A DNA stretch of 64,000 nucleotides from Pseudoxanthomonas spadix (GCF_003703395.1 NZ_RDQN01000009.1:44535-108534), one strand, 5' to 3'; numbered from the stretch's first letter, positions 1 to 9,244 are shown. Notes: generated from the letters alone by a model not told the origin. Program-made: numbers and translations.

Positions 1-787
1 AGCGGTGCAGCGCGGCGCGGATGATCGCGTGGGTGCGCTCGGTGGTGTGGGTGATCCAGCAGCTGACCTGGGCCGGGTGCTCGGCGCTATCGCCCATGAA
101 CGACATCACCGGCAGCGGATCATCGCCAGGCTGCTCGTCCATCACCCCGTAGTCCAGGGTGCGACCGTCGATGCGCGGCGGGGTGCCGGTCTTGAGCCGG
201 TCGATGGCGAACGGACGCTCGCGCAGGCGCGCGGCCAGGGTGGTCGCCGGCGGGTCGCCCATGCGCCCGGCCGGGTACTGGGTCTGGCCAATATGGATCT
301 TGCCGGCCAGGAAGGTCCCGGCGGTCAGCACCACGGCCGGGGCGTCGAAGCGCAGGCCGGTCTGGGTCACAACCCCGCGCACTGCGTCAGCCTCGATCAC
401 CAGGTCCTCGACCGCGGCCTGGAACAGGGTCAGATTCGGCTGTGACTCGACGATGCGCCGGATCGCGCTGCGGTACAGCGCGCGGTCGGCCTGGCAGCGC
501 GTGGCCCGCACCGCCGGCCCCTTGGAGGCATTGAGCGTGCGCCACTGGATCCCGGCCAGGTCGGCCGCATGCGCCATTACCCCGCCCAGTGCGTCGATTT
601 CCTTGACCAGATGGCCCTTGCCGATCCCGCCGATGGCCGGGTTGCAGCTCATCGCGCCGATGGTCTCGATGTTGTGGGTCAGCAACAGCGTGCGTGCGCC
701 GGCGCGGGCCGAGGCCAGGGCAGCCTCGGTGCCGGCGTGGCCACCGCCGATCACGATGACCTGGTAGGAATGGAAGGACGTGCTCAT
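1..787 (-). CDS. mnmG: tRNA uridine-5-carboxymethylaminomethylation enzyme MnmG (GidA), N-terminal part
   Basis: This is the N-terminal 262 residues of the FAD-dependent enzyme that, with MnmE, makes cmnm5U at position 34 of several tRNAs in the cytoplasm. The dinucleotide-binding glycine motif [10 protein letters not shown] lies at about residues 14-23, followed by family hallmarks [14 protein letters not shown] and RLKTGTPPR. The protein normally has about 630 residues, so the 3' part lies left of the window. The ATG at 787 is the natural family start; no strong ribosome-binding site is visible. The gene is not next to rsmG, its usual neighbour; rsmG is 42 kb away in this window. Identification is secure. 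Confidence 0.96.
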   Translation of the reverse strand, partial: MSTSFHSYQVIVIGGGHAGTEAALASARAGARTLLLTHNIETIGAMSCNPAIGGIGKGHLVKEIDALGGVMAHAADLAGIQWRTLNASKGPAVRATRCQADRALYRSAIRRIVESQPNLTLFQAAVEDLVIEADAVRGVVTQTGLRFDAPAVVLTAGTFLAGKIHIGQTQYPAGRMGDPPATTLAARLRERPFAIDRLKTGTPPRIDGRTLDYGVMDEQPGDDPLPVMSFMGDSAEHPAQVSCWITHTTERTHAIIRAALHR

Positions 788-822
788 GGCGCGGATTTTC
801 TCATGCCGGTGGTGCCGCTGGC

Positions 823-990
823 CTAGCAGCCTGTCGGACTTTGGTCGGCCGGGCTGCGAATCCGCCTGTGCGGTCCATCTTTCCGTCGCTTCTTGCCCCA
901 TATAACCACTATGGGGCGGCGAATCGGCGAAAATCTGTCCTCGCGCAGACGAATTTTCGCCTCGACCGCCAAAGCCCGACAGACTCCTAG
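823..990 (-). repeat. 168-bp CTAG-bounded inverted-repeat element, copy A (MITE-like)
   Basis: This copy is the reverse complement of copies B (30146-30313) and C (63711-63878); all three are exactly 168 bp from CTAG to CTAG. The termini form an imperfect inverted repeat containing CTGTCGGACTTTGG, and the centre has a short hairpin built on CCCCATA/TATGGGG. It carries no coding capacity. It lies 35 bp upstream of the mnmG start, so it may separate mnmG from its upstream region. The sizes and the match were read directly; the MITE interpretation is inference. Confidence 0.88.
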
Positions 991-1070
991 CGGCGCCACG
1001 CGCGGCGAAATCAGGCGGCGCGATGCCTCGGCCTGAGGCGAAGCGGGTACTGGAGGCGGGACGCGAAAAG

Positions 1071-1087
1071 TTGGCACGGCTTCTGCG
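1071..1087 (+). promoter_or_regulatory. Candidate sigma-54 (RpoN) promoter
   Basis: TTGGCACGGCTTCTGC matches the -24/-12 consensus, with GG at 1073-1074 and GC at 1085-1086, exactly 12 bp apart. The only deviation in the core is CTGC for TTGC at -12. It would start transcription near 1097, and the first terminator-like hairpin comes about 120 nt later with no convincing ORF between. Confidence 0.5.
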
Positions 1088-1096
1088 TCATACATC

Positions 1097-1218
1097 CTGC
1101 ACCCATCGTGGCAAGCGACTTCGGGCGCCCAAGGCTGGTATTGGAACAGGGGCCAGCCGCTAGCGCACGTTGGGGATGCAGGGGCCGGTAGTCGGGGGAC
1201 TGCCGGCCCCATTTTTTT
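1097..1218 (+). ncRNA. Candidate sigma-54-dependent small RNA, about 120 nt
   Basis: The stretch runs from the predicted start of the sigma-54-like promoter to a strong hairpin followed by seven T residues. No ORF with a plausible start and ribosome-binding site lies inside it. I do not recognise the RNA family. The call rests on promoter plus terminator spacing only, so it is a prediction and not an identification. Confidence 0.35.
1181..1218 (+). terminator. Rho-independent terminator 1
   Basis: GGGGCCGGTAG pairs with CTGCCGGCCCC (one G-U pair) across a short loop and is followed by A and a run of seven T. This is a typical intrinsic terminator on the plus strand, ending the candidate small RNA. 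Confidence 0.75.
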
Positions 1219-1261
1219 CCGGGCCAGATCCGGTGGGATCGGTCTTTGGAACAACGAAGCA

Positions 1262-1301
1262 AACAACAACGCCCGGGCAATGCCGGGCGTTGTTGTTTTT
1301 T
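1262..1301. terminator. Rho-independent terminator 2, bidirectional
   Basis: AACAACAACGCCCGG pairs with its complement across a very small loop, followed by a T run on the plus strand and T-rich sequence on the minus strand. It can end plus-strand read-through from the small-RNA region and minus-strand transcription of the lipoprotein gene at 1463-2089. The left stem arm and its upstream flank are rich in AACAAC motifs. Confidence 0.75.
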
Positions 1302-1462
1302 GGGCGCCGACGACCGGCAAGGGCCGGAACAGGGGGGATCCAGATTTCCCCACCGGACGTCGGCATGGACGCTTTGAACATTTATACCCGGGTTACGTCA
1401 TAAAACGACGCAACCGGTCAACCAGCGCTAGCTTGAATGGAGCGCACGGCACACGCAAGGGT

Positions 1463-2089
1463 TCAGCGCTCGTGACTGATCGGCCGAGTGCGGAAGTGAG
1501 ACTTCCTTGGCAAAGACGGCGGCGCCGGGCGCGACTGCGCCGGGCCGGCCGATCCAGCAGGCATTGGTGGTGACTGCGGCATTTCGCCTTCGACAGGGGG
1601 CGGCATCGGTCGGCCGTTCGGCGAGCGCTGGCGGTTGGGCGATTGGGCACGTGCGCGGTGCTCATCGCGCATGGACGGTGGGCGCTGGTGACCTTCAGCG
1701 GGACGCCACGGGCGCGGGCCCCCGGTCGCTGGCCGATCGCCACGATTCCCGCCATCGGCAACCGGCGGCGGACGCTGGCCATGGCGGTGGTCATCATGGC
1801 CGTCGTGATGATCACGCCGCCGCGCCGGCGGATGGATCACATAGGAGGGACGGCTGTAATACCCGTAGAAGCCGGGCCAATATCCATAGCCACCGTAGCC
1901 GGCGCCATATCCGCCGTATCCATAGCGGTAGGCACCGCCGTAGCCGCCGTAATAGCCGCCCGGATAGGAATACCGGTAGCTGGGACTGCCGCTGTAGTAG
2001 CCACCGGCTGCGCCGCCACTGACCTGATCATAGGTCGCGCAGCCGCCCAGCCCCGCCAGGGCAATGGCGGAAAACAGGAGACGTTTCAT
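1463..2089 (-). CDS. Gly/Tyr-rich and Pro-rich lipoprotein of unknown function
   Basis: The 208-residue product begins MKRLLFSAIALAGLGGC, a lipoprotein signal with the modified Cys at about residue 17. A Gly/Tyr-rich stretch with repeated GGYGG and GYGGY units follows (about residues 24-75), then a long Pro/Arg/His-rich hydrophilic tail. Nothing enzymatic is visible. Such composition suits an envelope or surface-associated protein; function is unknown. The ATG at 2089 was chosen because it starts the signal peptide; the frame stays open further upstream without signal character. It is transcribed divergently from the dehydratase gene at 2234. The last third is low-complexity and could be an over-extended frame, but no earlier stop exists. 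Confidence 0.6.
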   Translation of the reverse strand: MKRLLFSAIALAGLGGCATYDQVSGGAAGGYYSGSPSYRYSYPGGYYGGYGGAYRYGYGGYGAGYGGYGYWPGFYGYYSRPSYVIHPPARRRDHHDGHDDHRHGQRPPPVADGGNRGDRPATGGPRPWRPAEGHQRPPSMRDEHRARAQSPNRQRSPNGRPMPPPVEGEMPQSPPMPAGSAGPAQSRPAPPSLPRKSHFRTRPISHER

Positions 2090-2233
2090 GGTGGACCCCC
2101 CGGTCCGCACCGCTGTATGGATGCCAGCCTGGGCGCCGGGCATTGAACCGGTGATTAATTCCTGCCGGGAATGGCCCGTGTGCCGCGGCCCTGGGGTACG
2201 CCGGAGCCGAAGACCATCGGGTAGTCTTGGGCC

Positions 2234-3193
2234 ATGCCGTCCGCCCTTCCCTGTTTCGACGACGTCCTCGACGCCGCCGCCCGGATCGCGCCCCACGCGC
2301 GCCTGACCCCCGTGCTGACCTCCACCACGCTCGATGCGCTGAGCGGGGCGAGGCTGTTCTTCAAGGGTGAGCACCTGCAGCGCAGCGGCGCGTTCAAGTT
2401 CCGCGGCGCCTGCAATGCGGTCTGGGCGCTGGATGAACACCAGGCCGCGGCCGGTGTGGTCACCCATTCCTCCGGCAACCATGGCGCCGCGCTGGCGCTG
2501 GCCGCGCGCAGCCGCGGCATCGCCTGTCACGTGGTGGTGCCCGAAGGCGCGGTCGAAGCCAAGCTGGCTTCGATCCGGCGCTACGGCGCGCTCGTACACC
2601 GGTGCGCGCCAACCATTGCCGCGCGCGAGACGCTGTGTGCCCAGGTCCAGGCGCAGACCGGGGCGACCCTGGTCCATCCCTACACCGACTTCCACGTGAT
2701 CGCCGGCCAGGGCACGGCTGCGCTGGAACTGCTGGCCGCCGCCGGCCCGCTGGATGCGGTGGTCACGCCGATCGGTGGCGGCGGCCTGGCCTCGGGCACG
2801 GCGCTGTCGGTGCGCGCCAACGCCGCGCAGGCCGCGCTGTGGTGCGCCGAACCGGAAGGCGCGGCCGATGCGGCGCGCTCGCTGGCCGCCGGCCGCCTGC
2901 AGTTGGACTTCATCCCGGACACGCGCTGCGACGGTTTGCGCGGCACCTTGGGTGCGCCCAACTTCGAGCTGCTGCGCCGGCATGGCGCGCGCGTGGGAAC
3001 GGTATCCGATGCCGGCACGCTGGCCGCGATGCGCCTGTTGTGGCAGGTGACCAAGCAGACCGTGGAACCTTCCTCGGCCATCGCCCTGGCGCTGGTGCTG
3101 GCGCGACCACGGGACTTTGCCGGCAAGCGCGTGGGCATCGTGCTGTCCGGCGGCAATGTCGACCTTGACGCGCTGCCCTGGATGGCGGCATGA
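2234..3193 (+). CDS. PLP-dependent threonine/serine dehydratase-like enzyme
   Basis: The 319-residue protein belongs to fold-type II PLP enzymes (threonine dehydratase, serine racemase, 3-hydroxyaspartate ammonia-lyase). The Schiff-base lysine is in SGAFKFRGA (about K55), the substrate/cofactor loop SSGNHG is at about 79-84, and the phosphate-binding GGGG at about 181-184. The C-terminus carries the usual LSGGN motif. It lacks the C-terminal ACT-like regulatory domain of biosynthetic IlvA, so a catabolic dehydratase or racemase is more likely; the exact substrate cannot be read. Its stop overlaps the start of the next gene (ATGA), which suggests co-translation. Confidence 0.85.
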   Translation: MPSALPCFDDVLDAAARIAPHARLTPVLTSTTLDALSGARLFFKGEHLQRSGAFKFRGACNAVWALDEHQAAAGVVTHSSGNHGAALALAARSRGIACHVVVPEGAVEAKLASIRRYGALVHRCAPTIAARETLCAQVQAQTGATLVHPYTDFHVIAGQGTAALELLAAAGPLDAVVTPIGGGGLASGTALSVRANAAQAALWCAEPEGAADAARSLAAGRLQLDFIPDTRCDGLRGTLGAPNFELLRRHGARVGTVSDAGTLAAMRLLWQVTKQTVEPSSAIALALVLARPRDFAGKRVGIVLSGGNVDLDALPWMAA

Positions 3194-3798
3194 AACCGGC
3201 CCGGCGGCGCCGCGGCCGGTGGGGATGGTGCTGGCGGCTGGGCTGGCTGGTGCTGCTGTGGCTGGCTGGCGTTTCGGCCTACATCGTCTGGATCGGCCAG
3301 CGCGACCAGGCCGCGCCGGCCGACGTGATCATCGTGCTGGGGGCGGCCGCCTACGACGCGCGGCCCTCGCCGGTATTCGAAGAACGCCTGCGCCACGGTG
3401 TTGAGCTGTACCAGCGCGGCCTGGCGCCCAGGATGCTGTTCACCGGCGGCTTCGGCGGGACCGGCGCGCGCTTTGCCGAATCCCAGGTCGGCCGGCGCTA
3501 CGCGCTCAAGGCTGGCGTGCCGGTCAGGGCGATCCTGATCGAGACCGTCTCGCGCACCACCCGTCAGAACCTGCAGCAGGCCGCCATGCTGATGCAGGCC
3601 AACAGCCTGCACCGGGCGATCATCGTCAGCGACCCGCTGCACATGGCCCGGGCCATGCGCCTGGCCCGCAAGGAAGGCATCGATGCGCTGGCCTCGGCCA
3701 CCCCGACCAGCCGCTTCCGCACCTTCAGCACGCGCTGGCGCTTCTTCCTGCAGGAGCTGTACTTCTTCCACCGCGACCTGTTCCTGGAAGCAGTCTGA
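3190..3798 (+). CDS. YdcF/SanA-family (DUF218) membrane protein
   Basis: The 202-residue protein has one N-terminal membrane segment (about residues 14-36) after a basic leader, then a DUF218 domain with the family signatures DVIIVLGAAAYDARPSPVFEERL and SRTTRQNLQQA. SanA/ElyC-type relatives act in envelope integrity and peptidoglycan or lipid-carrier homeostasis. The start overlaps the dehydratase stop by 4 bp. The domain faces the periplasm if topology follows the family. Confidence 0.85.
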   Translation: MKPARRRRGRWGWCWRLGWLVLLWLAGVSAYIVWIGQRDQAAPADVIIVLGAAAYDARPSPVFEERLRHGVELYQRGLAPRMLFTGGFGGTGARFAESQVGRRYALKAGVPVRAILIETVSRTTRQNLQQAAMLMQANSLHRAIIVSDPLHMARAMRLARKEGIDALASATPTSRFRTFSTRWRFFLQELYFFHRDLFLEAV

Positions 3799-3953
3799 TC
3801 CGCCCTGGCACGCAGCAGGAAGGTCCGGGCGTCGTGCGCCAGCGGCCCCTTGACGCCGTTCACCGGGTGCCCATGAAGATCGACGGAACCGCCCACCGCG
3901 CCACCGATCCGGTGCTGGACTTCGGCAGCGTCTACGAAAAGCGGCCCGCCGAT

Positions 3954-4838
3954 TCAGGCCGGAGTCGAGCGGCGCCGGATCGGGATGCGCGACAGCGGCA
4001 CGGCGGCCACGTCGTGGCCGTCTTTGCGAATGGGCGTGCCGGCCTGTGGAGCCCAGGCGTGGGCGTAGAGGACTTCCCAGGTGCTGGGCAGGCGGCCTTC
4101 GGCCGTGCGCAGGGGTTCATACGCCTGCGCGGCGTCGGCAAAGCGGCTGCGGCCGGTGAGCGAGGCGCGGCGCATGGACAGCGCGTTGGTGGCACCGATC
4201 GCGCGCAGCTCGGCCATCAGTGCCGGCAGGTCGGGATAGGTCAGGGTGAACTGGTCGCGGTCCAGCACCGGATCGCGGAAGCCGGACCGCATCAGGGCAT
4301 CGCCAAACTGGGCGATCGGCGCGAACGGGCTCACGTGTGGCGCCGGGTCGGCGGCGAAGGCCTGGCGCAGTTCGATCAGCGTCTGCGGGCCGAAGGTCGA
4401 GCACAGCAGCAGCCCGTCGGGCTTGAGCACCCGGCGGAAGCCGGCGAACACCGCCGGCAGGTCTTCCAGCCATGGCAGGCACAGGTTGCAGAACAGCACG
4501 TCGGCGCTGTGCTCGGCCAGCGGCAGCGCGCGCGCATCGGCGGCCACCCGCGCGAACGGCTTCCACCAGCCGGCCTGCTTGCGGGCCTGGCGCAGCATCG
4601 GCAGGGCCAGGTCCAGCGCGATCACCTGCGCCCTGGGCCAGCGCTTGCGCATCTGCGCGGCGGCCGTGGCCGGGCCGCTGCCCACGTCCAGCACCACCTG
4701 CGGCACGCGCTGGCCCAGATAGTCCAGCGATTCGAGCAGGCGCTTTTCCACCTCGTGATGGAGCACCGCGGCATCGGCGTAGGTCGTGGCCGAGCGCGAG
4801 AACGCGCGGCGGATCTGGCGGCTGTCGAACATCGGCAT
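3954..4838 (-). CDS. bioC: Malonyl-ACP O-methyltransferase BioC
   Basis: The 294-residue SAM-dependent methyltransferase starts MPMFDSRQIRRAFSRSATTY, characteristic of BioC, and has the SAM-binding motif LDVGSGPATAA at about residues 50-60. BioC methylates malonyl-ACP to disguise it for fatty-acid elongation towards pimeloyl-ACP in biotin synthesis. It lies downstream of bioF on the same strand with a 128-bp gap. An ATG six codons further upstream is possible, but homologous proteins begin at or near MFDSRQI. No bioH lies between bioF and bioC. Confidence 0.92.
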   Translation of the reverse strand: MPMFDSRQIRRAFSRSATTYADAAVLHHEVEKRLLESLDYLGQRVPQVVLDVGSGPATAAAQMRKRWPRAQVIALDLALPMLRQARKQAGWWKPFARVAADARALPLAEHSADVLFCNLCLPWLEDLPAVFAGFRRVLKPDGLLLCSTFGPQTLIELRQAFAADPAPHVSPFAPIAQFGDALMRSGFRDPVLDRDQFTLTYPDLPALMAELRAIGATNALSMRRASLTGRSRFADAAQAYEPLRTAEGRLPSTWEVLYAHAWAPQAGTPIRKDGHDVAAVPLSRIPIRRRSTPA

Positions 4839-4966
4839 GGCGCCATTGTCCGCCATTGCGCGCGGCGCGACGAGCCGATGGGCCGGACGCTGGGCCAGGC
4901 AGGGCGCAATGATTGCCAGGCACGGCGCCGGCCTCGCCTCGACCCGGTTCCCGGTGGCGAGCTGCT

Positions 4967-6166
4967 TCAGGCCACGCTCACCGCCAGCGACTGCGGCGCG
5001 CGGGCACGCACCAGGGCATCGACCAGGCCGTCGACCTGTTGGGGGGAATGCAGCGCCGAGAGGGTCACCCGCAGGCGCGCCTTGCCTTCGGGCACGGTCG
5101 GCGGGCGGATCGCCGGCACCCAGTAGCCGGATTCCTCCAGCGCGGCCGACCAGGCCAGCGCCTGCGCATCGGCGCCGCACAGCACTGGCTGGATCGGGGT
5201 GTCCGAGGGCAGCAGGTCCAGCCCGGCGACGGTGGCGCGGGTGCGAAAGCGCTCGATCAGGCCGGCGAGCTTGTCGCGGCGCCAGTCGTCGCGGCGCGCC
5301 TGGCGCAGGGCCTCGCTGCTGGCCGCGGCCAGGGCCGGCGGCAGCGCGGTGGTCTGGAGGTAGGGACGCGCGGTCTCGGCCAGATGCTGGATCAGGGCGG
5401 CATCGCCGATCACCGCCGCGCCGTAGCCGCCCAGCGCCTTGCCCAGGCTGACCAGCTGCAGAGGGACTTCCTCCACGCCCAGCCGGGCCTCGGGCACGCT
5501 GCCGCGGCCGTTGGGCCCGCGCACGCCGACCCCATGTGCGTCGTCCACGTACAGCAGCGCCTGCTGGACCCGCGCCACCAGCGCCAGCGCGCGCAGCGGG
5601 GCGACATCGCCGTCCATGCCGAACACCCCGTCGGTGGCCAGCATCGCCGCACCGTCGGGCACGTTGCGCAGCTGGCGGATGGCGCCCTCGGCATCGCCGT
5701 GCGGATAGCGGCGCAGGCGGCAACCGGCCAGACGCGCGGCGTCGAGCAGGCTGGCGTGGTTGAGCCGGTCCTGCACGCAGGCGTCGCTTTCTTCGCCCAG
5801 CAGCGCCTGCTGCACGGCCAGGTTGGCCAGGAACCGGCTGCCGAACAGCAGCGCGGCCGGCGCCTGCAGCCAGTCGGCCAGTTCGTGTTCCAGTGCCGCG
5901 TGCGCGGCATGGTGGCCGCTGACCAGGGGCGAGGCGCCGGCGCCGACGCCGTCGCGCGCGGCCGCGTCCTGCAGCGCGGTGGTCACCTGGAACTGCTGGG
6001 CCAGGCCCAGGTAGTCGTTGCTGCAGCATTCCACCAGCCAGCGCCCGTCCACTTCCACCCGCACGCCGTCGCGGCGGCTGACGATGCGGCGCACCCGGAC
6101 CCGGTCCTGGGCCACGCGCAATTTGCGCAGCGACGCGATGCGGTCGTGCAGATCGGGGCGGGCCAT
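4967..6166 (-). CDS. bioF: 8-amino-7-oxononanoate synthase BioF
   Basis: The 399-residue PLP enzyme condenses pimeloyl-thioester with alanine in biotin synthesis. Family motifs include [28 protein letters not shown] and the PLP-lysine site [10 protein letters not shown] (lysine about residue 243). The ATG at 6166 is the only sensible start. It is divergent from comF and precedes bioC on the same strand. bioB is not in this window. Confidence 0.95.
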   Translation of the reverse strand: MARPDLHDRIASLRKLRVAQDRVRVRRIVSRRDGVRVEVDGRWLVECCSNDYLGLAQQFQVTTALQDAAARDGVGAGASPLVSGHHAAHAALEHELADWLQAPAALLFGSRFLANLAVQQALLGEESDACVQDRLNHASLLDAARLAGCRLRRYPHGDAEGAIRQLRNVPDGAAMLATDGVFGMDGDVAPLRALALVARVQQALLYVDDAHGVGVRGPNGRGSVPEARLGVEEVPLQLVSLGKALGGYGAAVIGDAALIQHLAETARPYLQTTALPPALAAASSEALRQARRDDWRRDKLAGLIERFRTRATVAGLDLLPSDTPIQPVLCGADAQALAWSAALEESGYWVPAIRPPTVPEGKARLRVTLSALHSPQQVDGLVDALVRARAPQSLAVSVA

Positions 6167-6327
6167 GGGACGTCCTGTGCAGTGGCGGGCTGAGCGGGCT
6201 AGCGTAATCCACGCGACATCGGTGGTGATGACCGATTGGCCGGCGCTTTGCTGCCGCGTGTCCGCAGCTACACCCGGCGGGCGGGCGCGGGTTAAAGTCG
6301 GTGCGTTTCGAACAGGGACGCGCGCGC

Positions 6328-7032
6328 ATGGATGCCAAACGGGTCGAGCGCTGGCTGCGACAGGCCGGCCGGGTGCTGCTGGCGCCGCGCTGCCTGGTCT
6401 GCGGCGAAGCCGGCGTTCACGGCCAGGACCTGTGCGCCGCCTGTACCGCCGCCCTGCCCTGGAACCACACCGCCTGCCCGCGCTGCGCCCTGCCGCTGGC
6501 CCATGCCGCACTGTGCGGTGCCTGCCTGCAGCGGCCGCCGCCGGTCGCGGCCACCTGTGCGGTGTTCGTCTATGGATTCGCGCTGGACCGGCTGGTGCCG
6601 CGCTTCAAGTTCCACCAGGACCTGGCCGCCGGCCGGCTGCTGGCCGAACTGATGGCCCAGGGCCTGGTCCAGGCCGAACGTCCGGCTGCGCTGGTCCCGG
6701 TCCCGTTGCATCCGGCGCGCCTGCGCACCCGGGGCTACGACCAGGCGCTGGAACTGGCCCGGCCGGTCGGCCGCGCGCTCGGCCTGCCGGTCCTGTCCGA
6801 GGTGCTGCATCGCCGGCGCGACACCGCGCCCCAGTCCGAGCTGGATGCGGCGGCGCGCCGGCGCAACCTGCGTGGCGCCTTCGCCGTCTCCTCGCCCACA
6901 GCGCTGCCTGACCATGTCGCGGTGCTGGATGACGTGATGACCACTGGCGCCACCGCCCACGCCGCTGCCCGCGCCCTGTTGCGCGCCGGGGTGAAACGCG
7001 TCGACGCCTGGGTCTGCGCAAGGGCGCCTTGA
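6328..7032 (+). CDS. comF: ComF-family amidophosphoribosyltransferase-like protein
   Basis: The 234-residue protein has an N-terminal Cys-rich zinc-finger region ([23 protein letters not shown]; about residues 19-62) and a C-terminal phosphoribosyltransferase fold with the PRPP loop [11 protein letters not shown]. ComF relatives take part in DNA uptake and are needed for natural transformation. The ATG at 6328 was preferred over an in-frame GTG at 6301. It is convergent with the transporter gene at 7057, with 24 bp between stops. Confidence 0.88.
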   Translation: MDAKRVERWLRQAGRVLLAPRCLVCGEAGVHGQDLCAACTAALPWNHTACPRCALPLAHAALCGACLQRPPPVAATCAVFVYGFALDRLVPRFKFHQDLAAGRLLAELMAQGLVQAERPAALVPVPLHPARLRTRGYDQALELARPVGRALGLPVLSEVLHRRRDTAPQSELDAAARRRNLRGAFAVSSPTALPDHVAVLDDVMTTGATAHAAARALLRAGVKRVDAWVCARAP

Positions 7033-7056
7033 TGGGCGGCCGTCCCTGCAGTTGCC

Positions 7057-8499
7057 TCAACCTGCAGGCGCCGGCATCACCGGCGGCACGTACGCCAGGG
7101 TCAGGCCGAGCAGCCACAGCAGGCCGATCACCAGCGGGATGTGGACCAGCAGCTGGATGAAGGTGAAGCCGACGATGTCGCGCGCCTTCAGCCCCAGCAC
7201 GCCCAGCAGCGGCAGCATCCAGAACGGATTGATCAGGTTCGGCAGGGCCTCGGCGGCGTTGTAGACCTGCACCGCCCAGCCCAGGTGCGCGTGCAGTTCG
7301 TTGGCCGCCTGCATCACGTACGGTGCCTCGACCAGCCACTTGCCACCGCCGGAAGGCACGAAGAACCCCAGGATCGCCGAGTACGCCCCCATCACCGCAG
7401 GAAAGCTGTCCTGGGTGGCCACCCGCACGAAAAGCTGCGACAGGTGATGGGCCAGGCTGTCGCCATCGGCACCCTTTGCGCCGGTCAGGATCATCGCGAT
7501 GGCGCCGTACAGCGGAAACTGGATCAGCACCCCGGTCGTGCTGGGCACCGCGCGTGCCACGGCGTTGAGGAAGCTGCGTGGCCGCCAGTGCAGCAGCAGG
7601 CCCAGCGCCAGGAACAGGAAGTTGTAGGTGTTGAGGTTGGCGATGGCGGTGATCACCGGCTTGGCGGCGAACTCGCTCGCCAGCCAGCCAAAGGCCAGCA
7701 AGGAGAGCAGCACGGTCAGCAGCGGGCTGTATTCCAGCCACTCGCCCGGACGGGTGCGCGGTGGCAGTTCGGGCCTGGCTTCGCTGGCCACGGCTTCTTC
7801 GAATGCCTCGACCGTCCGCGCCGAGCTGCCGGTGGGCGCGGTCAGCCAGCAGATCAGCAGCGAGACCAGAATCAGCACCGCGGTGAGCACGATCGACTGC
7901 CACAGGAAGATCGTCTCGGTGAACGGCAGCACGCCGGTGATTTCCACCAGGCCCGGCGGCATCGAGGCCGGATTGGCCTGCAGCTGCGCGGCCGAGGAGC
8001 TCAGGCCCATCGCCCAGACCGCGCCCAGGCCCAGATAGGCCGCGGCGCCGGCGGCCCGGTAATCCATCTTCAGATCGCTGCGACGGGCCAGCGCGCGCAC
8101 CAGCAGGCCGCCGAACACCAGCGAAAACCCCCAGCTGAGCAGCGAAGCCAGCATGCTCACCAGGGCGACATACACGATCGCCCCGCGCCCGCTGCGTGGC
8201 ACCCTGGCCAGCTGATCGATCAGGCGCGCCACGATCGGCGCGGTCGCCACCGCATAGCCGCCGATGACCACGAAGGCCATCTGCATGGTGAAGGGGATCA
8301 GGCTCCAGAAGCCGCCGCCGAAGGCCTCGGCCGTGGCCTTGGGGCTGGCTCCGGCCAGCATCGCCGCGACCGCCACGATGACCACGCCCAGCACCGCGAA
8401 CACATAGGCATCGGGGAACCATCGCTCCGCCCAGGCTGCCGAACGCAGCGCCGCGCGCGCCATCACCCCTTGTCGTCCCAGTCCCGGATCGCTTGCCAT
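7057..8499 (-). CDS. AtoE-family short-chain fatty acid transporter
   Basis: The 480-residue polytopic inner-membrane protein shows about 10-12 hydrophobic segments and AtoE-family hallmarks such as WFPDAYVFA near the N-terminus, the LSSSAAQLQ region and FFVPSGGGKWLVEAPY near the C-terminus. AtoE relatives take up short-chain fatty acids such as acetoacetate or butyrate. The ATG at 8499 has a good ribosome-binding site (GGAAGGGGCAGGG) just upstream; the frame is open to 8562 but lacks an equally good start. No ato catabolic genes are adjacent, so the substrate is inferred from family only. Confidence 0.85.
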   Translation of the reverse strand: MASDPGLGRQGVMARAALRSAAWAERWFPDAYVFAVLGVVIVAVAAMLAGASPKATAEAFGGGFWSLIPFTMQMAFVVIGGYAVATAPIVARLIDQLARVPRSGRGAIVYVALVSMLASLLSWGFSLVFGGLLVRALARRSDLKMDYRAAGAAAYLGLGAVWAMGLSSSAAQLQANPASMPPGLVEITGVLPFTETIFLWQSIVLTAVLILVSLLICWLTAPTGSSARTVEAFEEAVASEARPELPPRTRPGEWLEYSPLLTVLLSLLAFGWLASEFAAKPVITAIANLNTYNFLFLALGLLLHWRPRSFLNAVARAVPSTTGVLIQFPLYGAIAMILTGAKGADGDSLAHHLSQLFVRVATQDSFPAVMGAYSAILGFFVPSGGGKWLVEAPYVMQAANELHAHLGWAVQVYNAAEALPNLINPFWMLPLLGVLGLKARDIVGFTFIQLLVHIPLVIGLLWLLGLTLAYVPPVMPAPAG

Positions 8500-8687
8500 C
8501 GCCCTGCCCCTTCCTGCGCCAGCCTGCATTCTCGGCCGGACCTGGGTCAGCGTCTGCCCCACCTTGGTCCAAGCCGGTCGCGCCGCCCACCCTGGCGTGA
8601 TCCGGGATGCGCTAGGCTCGGCCGTGCTGTCCCGCCAGGCCGCTGCTTGTGCTGCCGCACCCCTCCAGCCAATCCAAAGGAGTTCCC

Positions 8688-9242
8688 ATGACGCCTTTCC
8701 CGCTCAATGGCCTGGGCCGCGCCTGGTGGCTGCTGGTCCTCTATGGCGTGCTGGCAGTGCTGTTCGGGGTGCTGGCGGTGGCCCGGCCCGTGGCGGCGAC
8801 CGCAGGTCTGGTCTGGGCCTTCGGCATCCTGGCCATCGCCGAAGGCATTGCCACGCTGGTGGCGCTGTTCACCCGCGATACCGGCCTGTCCAAGGGCTGG
8901 ACGGTGCTGTACGCGCTGGCCTCGCTGGCGTTTGGGGTGCTGGCGGTGATCGACCCGTTGTCCACCGCCGGGGCGCTGGCGATCCTGCTGGCCGCCTGGA
9001 TGATGGTGGCCGGCATCTACCGGATCGTGTTCGCCGTGCGCGTGCGCCGGCTGATACGCGGGGAGTGGCTGATCGCGCTGTCCGGCGTGCTGTCGGTGGT
9101 GCTGGGCGTGCTGTTCGCCATCGCGCCGCTGGCAGGTGCGATGGTGGCCACGCTGTGGGTGGGCATCGGCGCGTTGATCTACGGCGTGATCCAGATCGTG
9201 GCCGGGGTGAAGCTGCGCAAGTTCGGGCGCACCGCGGTCTGA
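8688..9242 (+). CDS. HdeD-family (DUF308) membrane protein
   Basis: The 184-residue protein is almost entirely membrane segments, six in number, arranged as three repeated hairpins each with the pattern GVLAVLFGVLA / ALASLAFGVLAVIDP / GVLSVVLGVLFAIAP. This is the DUF308 repeat of HdeD, an inner-membrane acid-stress protein in enteric bacteria. An excellent ribosome-binding site (AAAGGAG) precedes the ATG at 8688. It is convergent with ubiA; the stops are a few bases apart. The role here is unproven. Confidence 0.82.
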   Translation: MTPFPLNGLGRAWWLLVLYGVLAVLFGVLAVARPVAATAGLVWAFGILAIAEGIATLVALFTRDTGLSKGWTVLYALASLAFGVLAVIDPLSTAGALAILLAAWMMVAGIYRIVFAVRVRRLIRGEWLIALSGVLSVVLGVLFAIAPLAGAMVATLWVGIGALIYGVIQIVAGVKLRKFGRTAV

Positions 9243-9244
9243 GC

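Noticed and set aside
1376..1406. A TTGAAC-18 bp-TCATAA promoter-like pair on the plus strand
   Set aside because: It would only make antisense RNA to the lipoprotein gene, and the match is weak; no further support was found.
3834..6193. Long plus-strand open frames (3834-5126, 4913-6193) opposite bioC and bioF
   Set aside because: Both are shadows of the minus-strand genes, with Gln/His/Arg-rich translations and no family features.
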